From positions 1,054,001-1,118,000 of the forward strand of contig JAPYXD010000704.1 of assembly GCA_030998225.1 (NCBI GenBank): a DNA stretch of 64,000 nt, read 5' to 3'. The translations under genes and the position numbers were made by a program. Below, piece after piece: positions 23,127 through 38,200 of the stretch. Each line of letters begins with the position of its first letter. The stretch's first letter is position 1. Source of the stretch: Diplolepis rosae (Eukaryota > Arthropoda > Insecta > Hymenoptera > Diplolepididae). The notes beneath the pieces are model-generated. The model was not told where the DNA came from and made no database searches. It saw nothing but the letters and a program-made list of their open reading frames with translations.

Positions 23127-25316
23127 ACATGGCCATGTAGAGACGACTTTGACTAAAATTCATCTTTTTGCAAAATTTATGGTCTGGAAAGACTCTATGA
23201 TTTTTGGGCTCTCCGAAAATACCCATATCGATTATTGGGCTACAACCCATAACACCGAAATGCACCCCTACATGGCCATGTAGACACGACTTTGACTAAA
23301 ATTCATCTTTTTGCAAACTTTATGGTCTAGTAGGACTGTATGAATTTTGGGCTCTTCAAATATGTCCATATTGATTTTTGGGCTCCAACCCTTAACCACG
23401 AAATGCACCCCTACATGGCCATGTAGAGACGACTTTGACTAAAATTCATCTTTTTGCAAAATTTATGGTCTGGAAAGACTCTATGATTTTTGGGCTCTCC
23501 GAAAATACCCATATCGATTATTGGGCTACAACCCTTAACACCGAAATGCACCCCTACATGGCCATGTAGACACGACTTTGACTAAAATTCATCTTTTTGC
23601 AAACTTTATGGTCTAGTAGGACTCTATGATTTTTGGGCTCTTCAAATATGTCTATACACATTTTCGGGCTCCAACCCTTAACACCGAAATGCACCCCTAC
23701 ATGGCCATGTAGAGACGACTATCACTAAAATTCATCTTTTTTAAAACATTATGGTACAGGAAGACTCTATGATTTTTGGGCTCTTCAAATATGTCCATAT
23801 GGATTTTTGGGCTCCAACCCTTAACCACGAAATGCACCCCTACATGGCCATGTAGAGACGACTTTGACTAAAATTCATCTTTTTTAAAAATTTATTTTCT
23901 AGGAAGACTCTATGATTTTTGGGCTCTCCAAAAATACCCATATCGATTATTTGTCTCCAACCCTTAACACCGAAATGCACCTCTACATGGCCATGTAGAG
24001 ACGACTTTGACTAAAATTCATCTTTTTGCAAACTTTATGGTCTGGGAAGACTCTATGATTTTTGGGCTCTCCGAAAATACCCATATCGATTATTGGGCTC
24101 CAACCCTTAACACCGAAATGCACCCCTACATGGCCATGTAGACACGACTTTGACTAAAATTCATCTTTTTGCAAACTTTATGGTCTAGTAGGACTGTATG
24201 ATTTTTGGGCTCTTCAAATATGTCCATATTGATTTTTGGGCTCCAACCCTTAACACCGAAATGCACCCCTACATGGCCATGTAGAGACGACTTTGACTAA
24301 AATTCATCTTTTTGCAAAATTTATGGTCTGGAAAGACTCTATGATTTTTGGGCTCTCCGAAAATACCCATATCGATTATTGGGCTACAACCCTTAACACC
24401 GAAATGCACCCCTACATGGCCATGTAGAGACGACTTTGACTAAAATTCATCTTTTTGCAAACTTTATGGTCTAGTAGGACTCTATGATTTTTGGGCACTT
24501 CAAATATGTCTATACCGATTTTCGGGCTCCAACCCTTAACACCGAAATGCACCCCTACATGGCCATGTAGAGACGACTTTCACTAAAATTCATCTTTTTT
24601 AAAACATTATGGTACAGGAAGACTCTATGATTTTTGGGCTCTTCAAATATGTCCATATGGATTTTTGGGCTCCAACCCTTAACCACGAAATGCACCCCTA
24701 CATGGCCATGTAGAGACGACTTTGACTAAAATTCATCTTTTTTAAAAATTTATTTTCTAGGAAGACTCTATGATTTTTGGGCTCTCCAAAAATACCCATA
24801 TCGATTATTGGTCTCCAAACCTTAACACCGAAATGCACCTATACATGGCCATGTAGAGACGACTTTGACTAAAATTCATCTTTTTGCAAAATTTATGGTC
24901 TGGAAAGACTCTACAATTTTTGGGCTCTCCGAAAATACCCATATCGATTATTGGGCTACAACCCTTAACACCGAAATGCACCCCTACATGGCCATGTAGA
25001 CACGACTTTGACTAAAATTCATCTTTTTGCAAACTTTATGGTCTAGTAGGACTCTATGATTTTTGGGCTCTTCAAATATGTCCATATACACATTTTCGGG
25101 CTCCAACCCTTAACATCGAAATGCACCCCTACATGGCCATGTAGACACGACTTTGACTAAAATTCATCTTTTTGCAAACTTTATGGTCTAGTAGGACTCT
25201 ATGATTTTTGGGCTCTCCGAAAATACCCATATCGATTACTGGGCTACATCCCTTAACACCGAAATGCACCCCTACATGGCCATGTAGACACGACTTTGTC
25301 TAAAATTCATCTTTTT

Positions 25317-25376
25317 CTCTATACTTTATCTCTATATTTTACTTTTTCTCTATATTTTTCTTTTTTTCTCTATACA
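25317..25376 (+). repeat. G-free cassette, copy 10
   Basis: Full 60-base form. It is preceded by GACTTTGTCTAAAATTC, where A has become T, and followed by CGGGTTCC instead of CGGGCTCC. The CGGGTTCC ending also follows copy 13 at 53166. Confidence 0.92.
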
Positions 25377-26560
25377 CATTTTCGGGTTCCAACCCTTAAC
25401 ACCGAAATGCACCCCTACATGGCCATGTAGAGACGACTTTGACTAAAATTCATCTTTTTGCAGAATTTATGGTCTGGAAAGACTCTATGATTTTTGGGCT
25501 CTCCGAAAATACCCATATCGATTATTGGGCTACAACCCTTAACATCGAAATGCACCCCTACATGGCCATGTAGACACGACTTTGTCTAAAATTCATCTTT
25601 TTTAAAACTTTATAGTCTAGCAGGACTCTATGACTTTTGGGCTCTTCAAATATGTCCATATTAATTTTTGGGCTCCAACCCTTAACACCGAAATGCACCC
25701 CTACATTGCCATGGAGAGACGACTTTGACTAAAATTCATCTTTTTGCAAAATTTATGGTCTGGAAAGGCTCTATGATTTTTGGGCTCTCCGAAAATACCC
25801 ATATCGATTATTGGGCTACAACCCTTAATACCGAAATGCACCCCTACATGGCCATGTAGACACGACTTTGACTAAAATTCATCTTTTTGCAAACTTTATG
25901 GTCTAGTAGGACTCTATGATTTTTGGGCTCTTCAAATATGTCTATACACATTTTCGGGCTCCAACCCTTAACACCGAAATGCACCCCTACATGGCCATGT
26001 AGACACGACTTTGACTAAAATTCATCTTTTTGCAAACTTTATGGTCTAGTAGGACTCTGTGATTTTTGGGCTCTCCGAAAATACCCATATCGATTTTTGG
26101 GATCCAACCGTTATCACCGAAATGCACCCCTACATGGCCATGTAGAGACGACTTTGACTAAAATTCATCTTTTTGCAAACTTTATGGTCTAGTAGGACTC
26201 TATGATTTTTGGGCACTTCAAATATGTCTATACCGATTTTCGGGCTCCAACCCTTAACACCGAAATGCACCCCTACATGGCCATGTAGAGACGACTTTGA
26301 CTAAAATTCATCTTTTTGCAAACTTTATGGTCTGGAAAGACTCTATGATTTTTGGGCTCTCCGAAAATACCCATATCGATTATTGGGCTCCAACCCTTAA
26401 CACCGAAATGCACCCCTACATGGCCATGTAGAGACGACTTTCACTAAAATTCATCTTTTTTAAAACATTATGGTACAGGAAGACTCTGTGATTTTTGGGC
26501 TCTGCGAAAATACCCATATCGATTATTGGGCTCCAACCCTTAACACCGAAATGCACCCCT

Positions 26561-26824
26561 ACATGGCCATGTAGAGACGACTTTGACTAAAATTCATCTT
26601 TTTTAAAACTACTATGATGGGCTCTTCATCCTTTTTGGGTAGTGTACATGGCCATGTAGAGACGACTTTGACTAAAATTCATCTTTTTAAGACTCGTACA
26701 TGGCCATGTGAGACGACTTTGACTAAAATTCATCGAATCTGGGAAGACTCTGTGATTTTTGGGCTCTGCGAAAATACCCATATCGATTATTGGGCTCCAA
26801 CCCTTAACACCGAAATGCACCCCT
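26561..26824 (+). repeat. Scrambled spot with monomers of 85, 52 and 127 bp
   Basis: Three successive palindrome-to-palindrome distances are 85, 52 and 127 bp. The variable halves are cut down and contain unusual joins: AAAACTACTATGATGGGC, CTTCATCCTTTTTGGGTAG, CTTTTTAAGACTCGTACATGG and AATTCATCGAATCTGGGAAG. The palindrome cores (12-14 bp) and the conserved block GAGACGACTTTGACTAAAAT or close variants remain. It looks like several overlapping deletions, or a repaired break. Confidence 0.88.
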
Positions 26825-29154
26825 ACATGGCCATGTAGAGACGACTTTGACTAAAATTCATCTTTTTTAAAAATTTATTTTCTAGGAAGACTATGATTTT
26901 TGGGCTCTCCAAAAATACCCATATCGATTATTGGTCTCCAACCCTTAACACCGAAATGCACCTCTACATGGCCATGTAGAGACGACTTTGACTAAAATTC
27001 ATCTTTTTGCAAACTTTATGGTCTGGAAAGACTCTATGATTTTTGGGCTCTCCGAAAATACCCATATCGATTATTGGTCTACAACCCTTAATACCGATAT
27101 GCACCCCTACATGGCCATGTAGACACGACTTTGACTAAAATTCATCTTTTTGCAAACTTTATGGTCTAGTAGGACTGTATGATTTTTGGGCTCTTCAAAT
27201 ATGTCCATATTGATAATTGGGCTCCAACCCTTAACACCGAAATGCACCCCTACATGGCCATGTAGAGACGACTTTGACTAAAATTCATCTTTTTGCAAAA
27301 TTTATGGTCTGGAAAGACTCTATGATTTTTGGGCTCTCCGAAAATACCCATATCGATTATTGGGCTACAACCCTTAACACCGAAATGCACCCCTACATGG
27401 CCATGTAGACACGACTTTGACTAAAATTCATCTTTTTGCAAACTTTATGGTCTAGTAGGACTCTATGATTTTTGGGCTCTTCAAATATGTCTATACACAT
27501 TTTCGGGCTCCAACCCTTAACACCGAAATGCACCCCTACATGGCCATGTAGAGACGACTATCACTAAAATTCATCTTTTTTAAAACATTATGGTACAGGA
27601 AGACTCTATGATTTTTGGGCTCTTCAAATATGTCCATATGGATTTTTGGGCTCCAACCCTTAACCACGAAATGCACCCCTACATGGCCATGTAGAGACGA
27701 CTTTGACTAAAATTCATCTTTTTTAAAAATTTATTTTCTAGGAAGACTCTATGATTTTTGGGCTCTCCAAAAATACCCATATCGATTATTTGTCTCCAAC
27801 CCTTAACACCGAAATGCACCTCTACATGGCCATGTAGAGACGACTTTGACTAAAATTCATCTTTTTGCAAACTTTATGGTCTGGAAAGACTCTATGATTT
27901 TTGGGCTCTCCGAAAATACCCATATCGATTATTGGGCTCCAACCCTTAACACCGAAATGCACCCCTACATGGCCATGTAGACACGACTTTGACTAAAATT
28001 CATCTTTTTGCAAACTTTATGGTCTAGTAGGACTGTATGATTTTTGGGCTCTTCAAATATGTCCATATCGATTTTTGGGCTCCAACCCTTAACACCGAAA
28101 TGCACCCCTACATGGCCATGTAGAGACGACTTTGACTAAAATTCATCTTTTTGCAAAATTTATGGTCTGGAAAGACTCTATGATTTTTGGGCTCTCCGAA
28201 AATACCCATATCGATTATTGGGCTACAACCCTTAACACCGAAATGCACCCCTACATGGCCATGTAGACACGACTTTGACTAAAATTCATCTTTTTGCAAA
28301 CTTTATGGTCTAGTAGGACTCTATGATTTTTGGGCTCTTCAAATATGTCTATACCGATTTTCGGGCTCCAACCCTTAACACCGAAATGCACCCCTACATG
28401 GCCATGTAGAGACGACTTTGACTAAAATTCATCTTTTTTAAAACATTATGGTACAGTAAGACTCTATGATTTTTGGGCTCTTCAAATATGTCCATATGGA
28501 TTTTTGGGCTCCAACCCTTAACCACGAAATGCACCCCTACATGGCCATGTAGAGACGACTTTGACTAAAATTCATCTTTTTTAAAAATTTATTTTCTAGG
28601 AAGACTCTATGATTTTTGGGCTCTCCAAAAATACCCATATCGATTATTTGTCTCCAACCCCTTAACACCGAAATGCACCTCTACATGGCCATGTAGAGAC
28701 GACTTTGACTAAAATTCATCTTTTTGCAAAATTTATGGTCTGGAAAGACTCTATGATTTTTGGGCTCTCCGAAAATACCCATATCGATTATTGGGCTACA
28801 ACCCTTAACACCGAAATGCACCCCTACATGGCCATGTAGACACGACTTTGACTAAAATTCATCTTTTTGCAAACTTTATGGTCTAGTAGGACTCTATGAT
28901 TTTTGGGCTCTTCAAATATGTCTATACACATTTTCGGGCTCCAACCCTTAACACCGAAATGCACCCCTACATGGCCATGTAGACACGACTTTGACTAAAA
29001 TTCATCTTTTTGCAAACTTTATGGTCTAGTAGGACTCTATGATTTTTGGGCTCTCCAAAAATACCCATATCGATTATTGGTCTCCAACCCTTAACACCGA
29101 AATGCACCCCTACATGGCCATGTAGACACGACTTTGACTAAAATTCATCTTTTT

Positions 29155-29214
29155 CTCTATACTTTATCTCTATATTTTACTTTTTCTCTATATTTTTCTT
29201 TTTTTCTCTATACA
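29155..29214 (+). repeat. G-free cassette, copy 11
   Basis: Full 60-base form. It is the last of the dense series; the next cassette is more than 11 kb away. Confidence 0.92.
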
Positions 29215-32200
29215 CATTTTCGGGCTCCAACCCTTAACACCGAAATGCACCCCTACATGGCCATGTAGAGACGACTTTGACTAAAATTCATCTTTTTGCA
29301 AAATTTATGGTCTGGAAAGACTCTATGATTTTTGGGCTCTCCGAAAATACCCATATCGATTATTGGGCTACAACCCTTAACACCGAAATGCACCCCTACA
29401 TGGCCATGTAGACACGACTTTGACTAAAATTCATCTTTTTGCAAACTTTATGGTCTAGTAGGACTGTATGATTTTTGGGCTCTTCAAATATGTCCATATC
29501 GATTTTTGGGCTCCAACCCTTAACACCGAAATGCACCTCTACATGGCCATGTAGAGACGACTTTGACTAAAATTCATCTTTTTGCAAACTTTATGGTCTG
29601 GAAAGACTCTATGATTTTTGGGCTCTCCGAAAATACCCATATCGATTATTGGGCTCCAACCCTTAACACCGAAATGCACCCCTACATGGCCATGTAGACA
29701 CGACTTTGACTAAAATTCATCTTTTTGCAAACTTTATGGTCTAGTAGGACTCTATGATTTTTGGGCACTTCAAATATGTCTATACCGATTTTCGGGCTCC
29801 AACCCTTAACACCGAAATGCACCCCTACATGGCCATGTAGACACGACTTTGACTAAAATTCATCTTTTTGCAAACTTTATGGTCTAGTAGGACTCTGTGA
29901 TTTTTGGGCTCTCCGAAAATACCCATATCGATTTTTGGGATCCAACCGTTATCACCGAAATGCACCCCTACATGGCCATGTAGAGACGACTTTGACTAAA
30001 ATTCATCTTTTTTAAAACTTTATAGTCTAGCAGGACTGTATGATTTTTATGCTCTTCAAATATGTCCATATTGATTTTTGGGCTCCAACCCTTAACACCG
30101 AAATGCACCCCTACATGGCCATGGAGAGACGTTTTTCACTAAAATTCATCTTTTTGCGAACTTTATGGTCTGGAAAGACTCTATGATTTTTGGGCTCTCC
30201 GAAAATACCCATATCGATTATTGGGCTACAACCCTTAACACCGAAATGCACCCCTACATGGCCATGTAGAGACGACTTTGACTAAAATTCATCTTTTTTA
30301 AAACTTTATGGTCTAGTAGGACTCTATGATTTTTGGGCACTTCAAATATGTCTATACCGATTTTCGGGCTCCAACCCTTAACACCGAAATGCACCCCTAC
30401 ATGGCCATGTAGAGACGACTTTGACTAAAATTCATCTTTTTTAAAACATTATGGTACAGTAAGACTCTATGATTTTTGGGCTCTTCAAATATGTCCATAT
30501 GGATTTTTGGGCTCCAACTCTTAACCACGAAATGCACCCCTACATGGCCATGTAGAGACGACTTTGACTAAAATTCATCTTTTTTAAAAATTTATTTTCT
30601 AGGAAGACTCTATGATTTTTGGGCTCTCCAAAAATACCCATATCGATTATTTGTCTCCAACCCTTAACACCGAAATGCACCTCTACATGGCCATGTAGAG
30701 ACGACTTTGACTAAAATTCATCTTTTTGCAAAATTTATGGTCTGGAAAGACTCTATGATTTTTGGGCTCTCCGAAAATACCCATATCGATTATTGGGCTA
30801 CAACCCTTAACACCGAAATGCACCCCTACATGGCCATGTAGACACGACTTTGACTAAAATTCATCTTTTTGCAAACTTTATGGTCTAGTAGGACTGTATG
30901 ATTTTTGGGCTCTTCAAATATGTCCATATTGATTTTTGGGCTCCAACCCTTAACACCGAAATGCACCCCTACATGGCCATGTAGAGACGACTTTGACTAA
31001 AATTCATCTTTTTGCAAAATTTATGGTCTGGAAAGACTCTATGATTTTTGGGCTCTCCGAAAATACCCATATCGATTATTGGGCTACAACCCTTAACACC
31101 GAAATGCACCCCTACATGGCCATGTAGACACGACTTTGACTAAAATTCATCTTTTTGCAAACTTTATGGTCTAGTAGGACTCTATGATTTTTGGGCACTT
31201 CAAATATGTCTATACCGATTTTCGGGCTCCAACCCTTAACACCGAAATGCACCCCTACATGGCCATGTAGAGACGACTTTGACTAAAATTCATCTTTTTT
31301 AAAACATTATGGTACAGGAAGACTCTATGATTTTTGGGCTCTGCAAAAATGACCATATGGATTTTTGGGCTCCAACCCTTAACACCGAAATGCACCCCTA
31401 CATGGCCATGTAGAGACGACTTTGACTAAAATTCATCTTTTTTAAAACATTATGGTACAGGAAGACTCTATGATTTTTGGGCTCTCCGAAAATACCCATA
31501 TCGAATTTGGGCTCCAAATCTTAACACCGAAATGCACCCCTACATGGCCATGTAGAGACGACTTTGACTAAAATTCATCTTTTTGCAAAATTTATGGTCT
31601 GGAAAGACTCTATGATTTTTGGGCTCTCCGAAAATACCCATATCGATTATTGGGCTACAACCCTTAACACCGAAATGCACCCCTACATGGCCATGTAGAC
31701 ACGACTTTGACTAAAATTCATCTTTTTGCAAACTTTATGGTCTAGTAGGACTCTATGATTTTTGGGCTCTTCAAATATGTCTATACACATTTTCGGGCTC
31801 CAACCCTTAACACCGAAATGCACCCCTACATGGCCATGTAGACACGACTTTGACTAAAATTCATCTTTTTGCAAACTTTATGGTCTAGTAGGACTCTGTG
31901 ATTTTTGGGCTCTCCGAAAATACCCATATCGATTTTTGGGATCCAACCGTTATCACCGAAATGCACCCCTACATGGCCATGTAGAGACGACTTTGACTAA
32001 AATTCATCTTTTTTAAAACATTATAGTCTAGGAGGACTCTATGATTTTTGGGCTCTCCGAAAATACCCATACCGATTATTGGGCTACAACCCTTAACACC
32101 GAAATGCACCCCCACATGGCCATGTAGACACGACTTTGACTAAAATTCATCTTTTTGCAAACTTTATAGTCTAGCAGGACTGTATGATTTTTGGGCTCTC

Positions 32201-35200
32201 CAAATATGCCCATATTGATTTTTGGGCTCCAAGACTTAACACCGAAATGCACGCCTACATGGCCATGTAGACACGACTTTGACTAAAATTCATCTTTTTG
32301 CAAAATTTATGGTCTGGAAAGACTCTATGATTTTTGGGCTCTCCGAAAATACCCATATCGATTATTGGGCTACAACCCTTAACACCGAAATGCACCCCTA
32401 CATGGCCATGTAGAGACGACTATCACTAAAATTCATCTTTTTTAAAACATTATGGTACAGGAAGACTCTATGATTTTTGGGCTCTTCAAATATGTCCATA
32501 TGGATTTTTGGGCTCCAACCCTTAACCACGAAATGCACCCCTACATGGCCATGTAGAGACGACTTTGACTAAAATTCATCTTTTTGCAAACTTTATGGTC
32601 TAGAAAGACTCTATGATTTTTGGGCTCTCCGAAAATAACCATATCGATTATTGGGCTCCAACCCTTAACACCGAAATGCACCCCTACATGGCCATGTAGA
32701 GACGACTTTGACTAAAATTCATCTTTTTTAAAAATTTATTTTCTAGGAAGACTCTATGATTTTTGGGCTCTCCAAAAATACCCATATCGATTATTGGTCT
32801 CCAACCCTTAACACCGAAATGCACCTCTACATGGCCATGTAGACACGACTTTGACTAAAATTCATCTTTTTGCAAACTTTATGGTCTAGTAGGACTGTAT
32901 GATTTTTGGGCTCTTCAAATATGTCCATATTGATTTTTGGGCTCCAACCCTTAACACCGAAATGCACCCCTACATGGCCATGTAGAGACGACTTTGACTA
33001 AAATTCATCTTTTTGCAAAATTTATGGTCTGGAAAGACTCTATGATTTTTGGGCTCTCCGAAAATACCCATATCGATTATTGGGCTACAACCCTTAACAC
33101 CGAAATGCACCCCTACATGGCCATGTAGACACGACTTTGACTAAAATTCATCTTTTTGCAAACTTTATGGTCTAGTAGGACTCTATGATTTTTGGGCACT
33201 TCAAATATGTCTATACCGATTTTCGGGCTCCAACCCTTAACACCGAAATGCACCCCTACATGGCCATGTAGAGACGACTTTCACTAAAATTCATCTTTTT
33301 TAAAACATTATGGTACAGGAAGACTCTATGATTTTTGGGCTCTTCAAATATGTCCATATTGATTTTTGGGCTCCAACCCTTAACCACGAAATGCACCCCT
33401 ACATGGCCATGTAGAGACGACTTTGACTAAAATTCATCTTTTTTAAAAATTTATTTTCTAGGAAGACTCTATGATTTTTGGGCTCTCCAAAAATACCCAT
33501 ATCGATTATTTGTCTCCAACCCTTAACACCGAAATGCACCTCTACATGGCCATGTAGAGACGACTTTGACTAAAATTCATCTTTTTGCAAACTTTATGGT
33601 CTGGGAAGACTCTATGATTTTTGGGCTCTCCGAAAATACCCATATCGATTATTGGGCTCCAACCCTTAACACCGAAATGCACCCCTACATGGCCATGTAG
33701 ACACGACTTTGACTAAAATTCATCTTTTTGCAAACTTTATGGTCTAGTAGGACTCTATGATTTTTGGGCTCTTCAAATATGTCCATATTGATTTTTGGGC
33801 TCCAACCCTTAACACCGAAATGCACCCCTACATGGCCATGTAGAGACGACTTTGACTAAAATTCATCTTTTTGCAAACTTTATGGTCTAGTAGGACTCTG
33901 TGATTTTTGGGCTCTCCGAAAATACCCATATCGATTTTTGGGATCCAACCGTTATCACCGAAATGCACCCCTACATGGCCATGTAGAGACGACTTTGACT
34001 AAAATTCATCTTTTTTAAAACATTATAGTCTAGCAGGACTCTATGATTTTTGGGCTCTCCGAAAATACCCATATCGATTATTGGGCTACAACCCTTAACA
34101 CCGAAATGCACCCCTACATGGCCATGTAGAGACGACTTTGACTAAAATTCATCTTTTTGCAAACTTTATGGTCTAGTAGGACTGTATGATTTTTGGGCTC
34201 TTCAAATATGTCCATATCGATTTTTGGGCTCCAAACCTTAACACCGAAATGCACCCCTACATGGCCATGTAGAGACGACTTTGACTAAAATTCATCTTTT
34301 TGCAAAATTTATGGTCTGGAAAGACTCTATGATTTTTGGGCTCTCCGAAAATACCCATATCGATTATTGGGCTCCAACCCTTAACACCGAAATGCACCCC
34401 TACATGGCCATGTAGAGACGACTATCACTAAAATTCATCTTTTTTAAAACATTATGGTACAGGAAGACTCTATGATTTTTGGGCTCTTCAAATATGTCCA
34501 TATGGATTTTTGGGCTCCAACCCTTAACCACGAAATGCACCCCTACATGGCCATGTAGAGACGACTTTGACTAAAATTCATCTTTTTGCAAACTTTATGG
34601 TCTAGTAGGACTCTATGATTTTTGGGCTCTCCGAAAATACCCATATCGATTATTGGGCTCCAACCCTTAACATCGAAATGCACCCCTACATGGCCATGTA
34701 GAGACGACTTTGACTAAAATTCATCTTTTTTAAAAATTTATTTTCTAGGAAGACTCTATGATTTTTGGGCTCTCCAAAAATACCCATATCGATTATTGGT
34801 CTCCAACCCTTAACACCGAAATGCACCTCTACATGGCCATGTAGAGACGACTTTGACTAAAATTCATCTTTTTGCAAAATTTATGGTCTGGAAAGACTCT
34901 ATGATTTTTGGGCTCTCCGAAAATACCCATATCGATTATTGGGCTACAACCCTTAACTTCGATATGCACCCCTACATGGCCATGTAGACACGACTTTGAC
35001 TAAAATTCATCTTTTTGCAAACTTTATGGTCTAGTAGGACTGTATGATTTTTGGGCTCTTCAAATATGTCCATATCGATTTTTGGGCTCCAACCCTTAAC
35101 ACCGAAATGCACCCCTACATGGCCATGTAGAGACGACTTTGACTAAAATTCATCTTTTTGCAAAATTTATGGTCTGGAAAGACTCTATGATTTTTGGGCT

Positions 35201-38200
35201 CTCCGAAAATACCCATATCGATTATTGGGCTACAACCCTTAACACCGAAATGCACCCCTACATGGCCATGTAGACACGACTTTGACTAAAATTCATCTTT
35301 TTGCAAACTTTATGGTCTAGTAGGACTCTATGATTTTTGGGCTCTTCAAATATGTCTATACACATTTTCGGGCTCCAACCCTTAACACCGAAATGCACCC
35401 CTACATGGCCATGTAGAGACGACTATCACTAAAATTCATCTTTTTTAAAACATTATGGTACAGGAAGACTCTATGATTTTTGGGCTCTTCAAATATGTCC
35501 ATATGGATTTTTGGGCTCCAACCCTTAACCACGAAATGCACCCCTACATGGCCATGTAGAGACGACTTTGACTAAAATTCATCTTTTTTAAAAATTTATT
35601 TTCTAGGAAGACTCTATGATTTTTGGGCTCTCCAAAAATACCCATATCGATTATTTGTCTCCAACCCTTAACACCGAAATGCACCTCTACATGGCCATGT
35701 AGAGACGACTTTGACTAAAATTCATCTTTTTGCAAACTTTATGGTCTGGAAAGACTCTATGATTTTTGGGCTCTCCGAAAATACCCATATCGATTATTGG
35801 GCTCCAACCCTTAACATCGAAATGCACCCCTACATGGCCATGTAGACACGACTTTGACTAAAATTCATCTTTTTGCAAACTTTATGGTACAGTAAGACTC
35901 TATGATTTTTGGGCTCTTCAAATATGTCCATATGGATTTTTGGGCTCCAACCCTTAACACCGAAATGCACCCCTACATGGCCATGTAGAGACGACTTTGA
36001 CTAAAATTCATCTTTTTGCAAAATTTATGGTCTGGAAAGACTCTATGATTTTTGGCTCTCCGAAAATACCCATATCGATTATTGGGCTACAACCCTTAAC
36101 ACCGAAATGCACCCCTACATGGCCATGTAGACACGACTTTGACTAAAATTCATCTTTTTGCAAACTTTATGGTCTAGTAGGACTCTATGATTTTTGGGCA
36201 CTTCAAATATGTCTATACCGATTTTCGGGCTCCAACCCTTAACACCGAAATGCACCCCTACATGGCCATGTAGAGACGACTTTCACTAAAATTCATCTTT
36301 TTTAAAACATTATGGTACAGGAAGACTCTATGATTTTTGGGCTCTTCAAATATGTCCATATTGATTTTTGGGCTCCAACCCTTAACCACGAAATGCACCC
36401 CTACATGGACATGTAGAGACGACTTTGACTAAAATTCATCTTTTTTAAAAATTTATTTTCTAGGAAGACTATGATTTTTGGGCTCTCCAAAAATACCCAT
36501 ATCGATTATTGGTCTCCAACCCTTAACACCGAAATGCACCTCTACATGGCCATGTAGAGACGACTTCGACTAAAATTCATCTTTTTGCGAACTTTATGGT
36601 CTGGGAAGACTCTATGATTTTTGGGCTCTCCGAAAATACCCATATCGATTATTGGGCTCCAACCCTTAACACCGAAATGCACCCCTACATGGCCATGTAG
36701 ACACGACTTTGACTAAAATTCATCTTTTTGCAAACTTTATGGTCTAGTAGGACTCTGTGATTTTTGGGCTCTCCGAAAATACCCATATCGATTTTTGGGA
36801 TCCAACCGTTATCACCGAAATGCACCCCTACATGGCCATGTAGAGACGACTTTGACTAAAATTCATCTTTTTGCAAACTTTATGGTCTGGAAAGACTCTA
36901 TGATTTTTGGGCTCTCCGAAAATACCCATATCGATTATTGGGCTCCAACCCTTAACACCGATATGCACCCCTACATGGCCATGTAGACACGACTTTGACT
37001 AAAATTCATCTTTTTGCAAACTTTATGGTCTAGTAGGACTGTATGAATTTTGGGCTCTTCAAATATGTCCATATTGATTTTTGGGCTCCAACCCTTAACC
37101 ACGAAATGCACCCCTACATGGCCATGTAGAGACGACTTTGACTAAAATTCATCTTTTTGCAAAATTTATGGTCTGGAAAGACTCTATGATTTTTGGGCTC
37201 TCCGAAAATACCCATATCGATTATTGGGCTACAACCCTTAATACCGAAATGCACCCCTACATGGCCATGTAGACACGACTTTGACTAAAATTCATCTTTT
37301 TGCAAACTTTATGGTCTAGTAGGACTCTATGATTTTTGGGCTCTTCAAATATGTCTATACACATTTTCGGGCTCCAACCCTTAACACCGAAATGCACCCC
37401 TACATGGCCATGTAGACACGACTTTGACTAAAATTCATCTTTTTGCAAACTTTATGGTCTAGTAGGACTCTGTGATTTTTGGGCTCTCCGAAAATACCCA
37501 TATCGATTTTTGGGATCCAACCGTTATCACCGAAATGCACCCCTACATGGCCATGTAGAGACGACTTTGACTAAAATTCATCTTTTTTAAAACATTATGG
37601 TACAGGAAGACTCTATGATTTTTGGGCTCTCCGAAAATACCCATATCGATTATTGGGCTACAACCCTTAACACCGAAATGCACCCCTACATGGCCATGTA
37701 GACACGACTTTGACTAAAATTCATCTTTTTGCAAACTTTATGGTCTAGTAGGACTGTATGATTTTTGGGCTCTTCAAATATGTCCATATCGATTTTTGGG
37801 CTCCAAATCTTAACACCGAAATGCACCCCTACATGGCCATGTAGAGACGACTTTGACTAAAATTCATCTTTTTGCAAAATTTATGGTCTGGAAAGACTCT
37901 ATGATTTTTGGGCTCTCCGAAAATACCCATATCGATTATTGGGCTACAACCCTTAACACCGAAATGCACCCCTACATGGCCATGTAGAGACGACTATCAC
38001 TAAAATTCATCTTTTTTAAAACATTATGGTACAGGAAGACTCTATGATTTTTGGGCTCTTCAAATATGTCCATATCGATTTTTGGGCTCCAACCCTTAAC
38101 ACCGAAATGCACCCCTACATGGCCATGTAGAGACGACTTTGACTAAAATTCATCTTTTTGCAAACTTTATGGTCTAGAAAGACTCTATGATTTTTGGGCT

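Larger units (their letters stand above)
20758..25316 (+). repeat. HOR block 9, about 32 monomers
   Basis: The block is 4559 bp, 17 bases short of 32 x 143. Most of the shortfall lies in the 124-bp monomer at 23003-23126. It contains two S-A-K-like trios (near 23650 and 24500) and no GGATCC copy. Confidence 0.8.
25317..29154 (+). repeat. HOR block 10, about 27 monomers with a scrambled spot
   Basis: The block is 3838 bp, 23 bases short of 27 x 143. The shortfall is explained by the short copies of 85, 52 and 127 bp at 26561-26824 and small indels. It contains GGATCC at 26100. Its palindrome near 25701 is altered to CTACATTGCCATGGAG. Confidence 0.8.

Noticed and set aside
26561..26824. Remnant of a transposon insertion
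   Set aside because: All fragments can be traced to the monomer apart from a few joins of ten bases or less. No terminal inverted repeats, target-site duplication or foreign sequence is seen.
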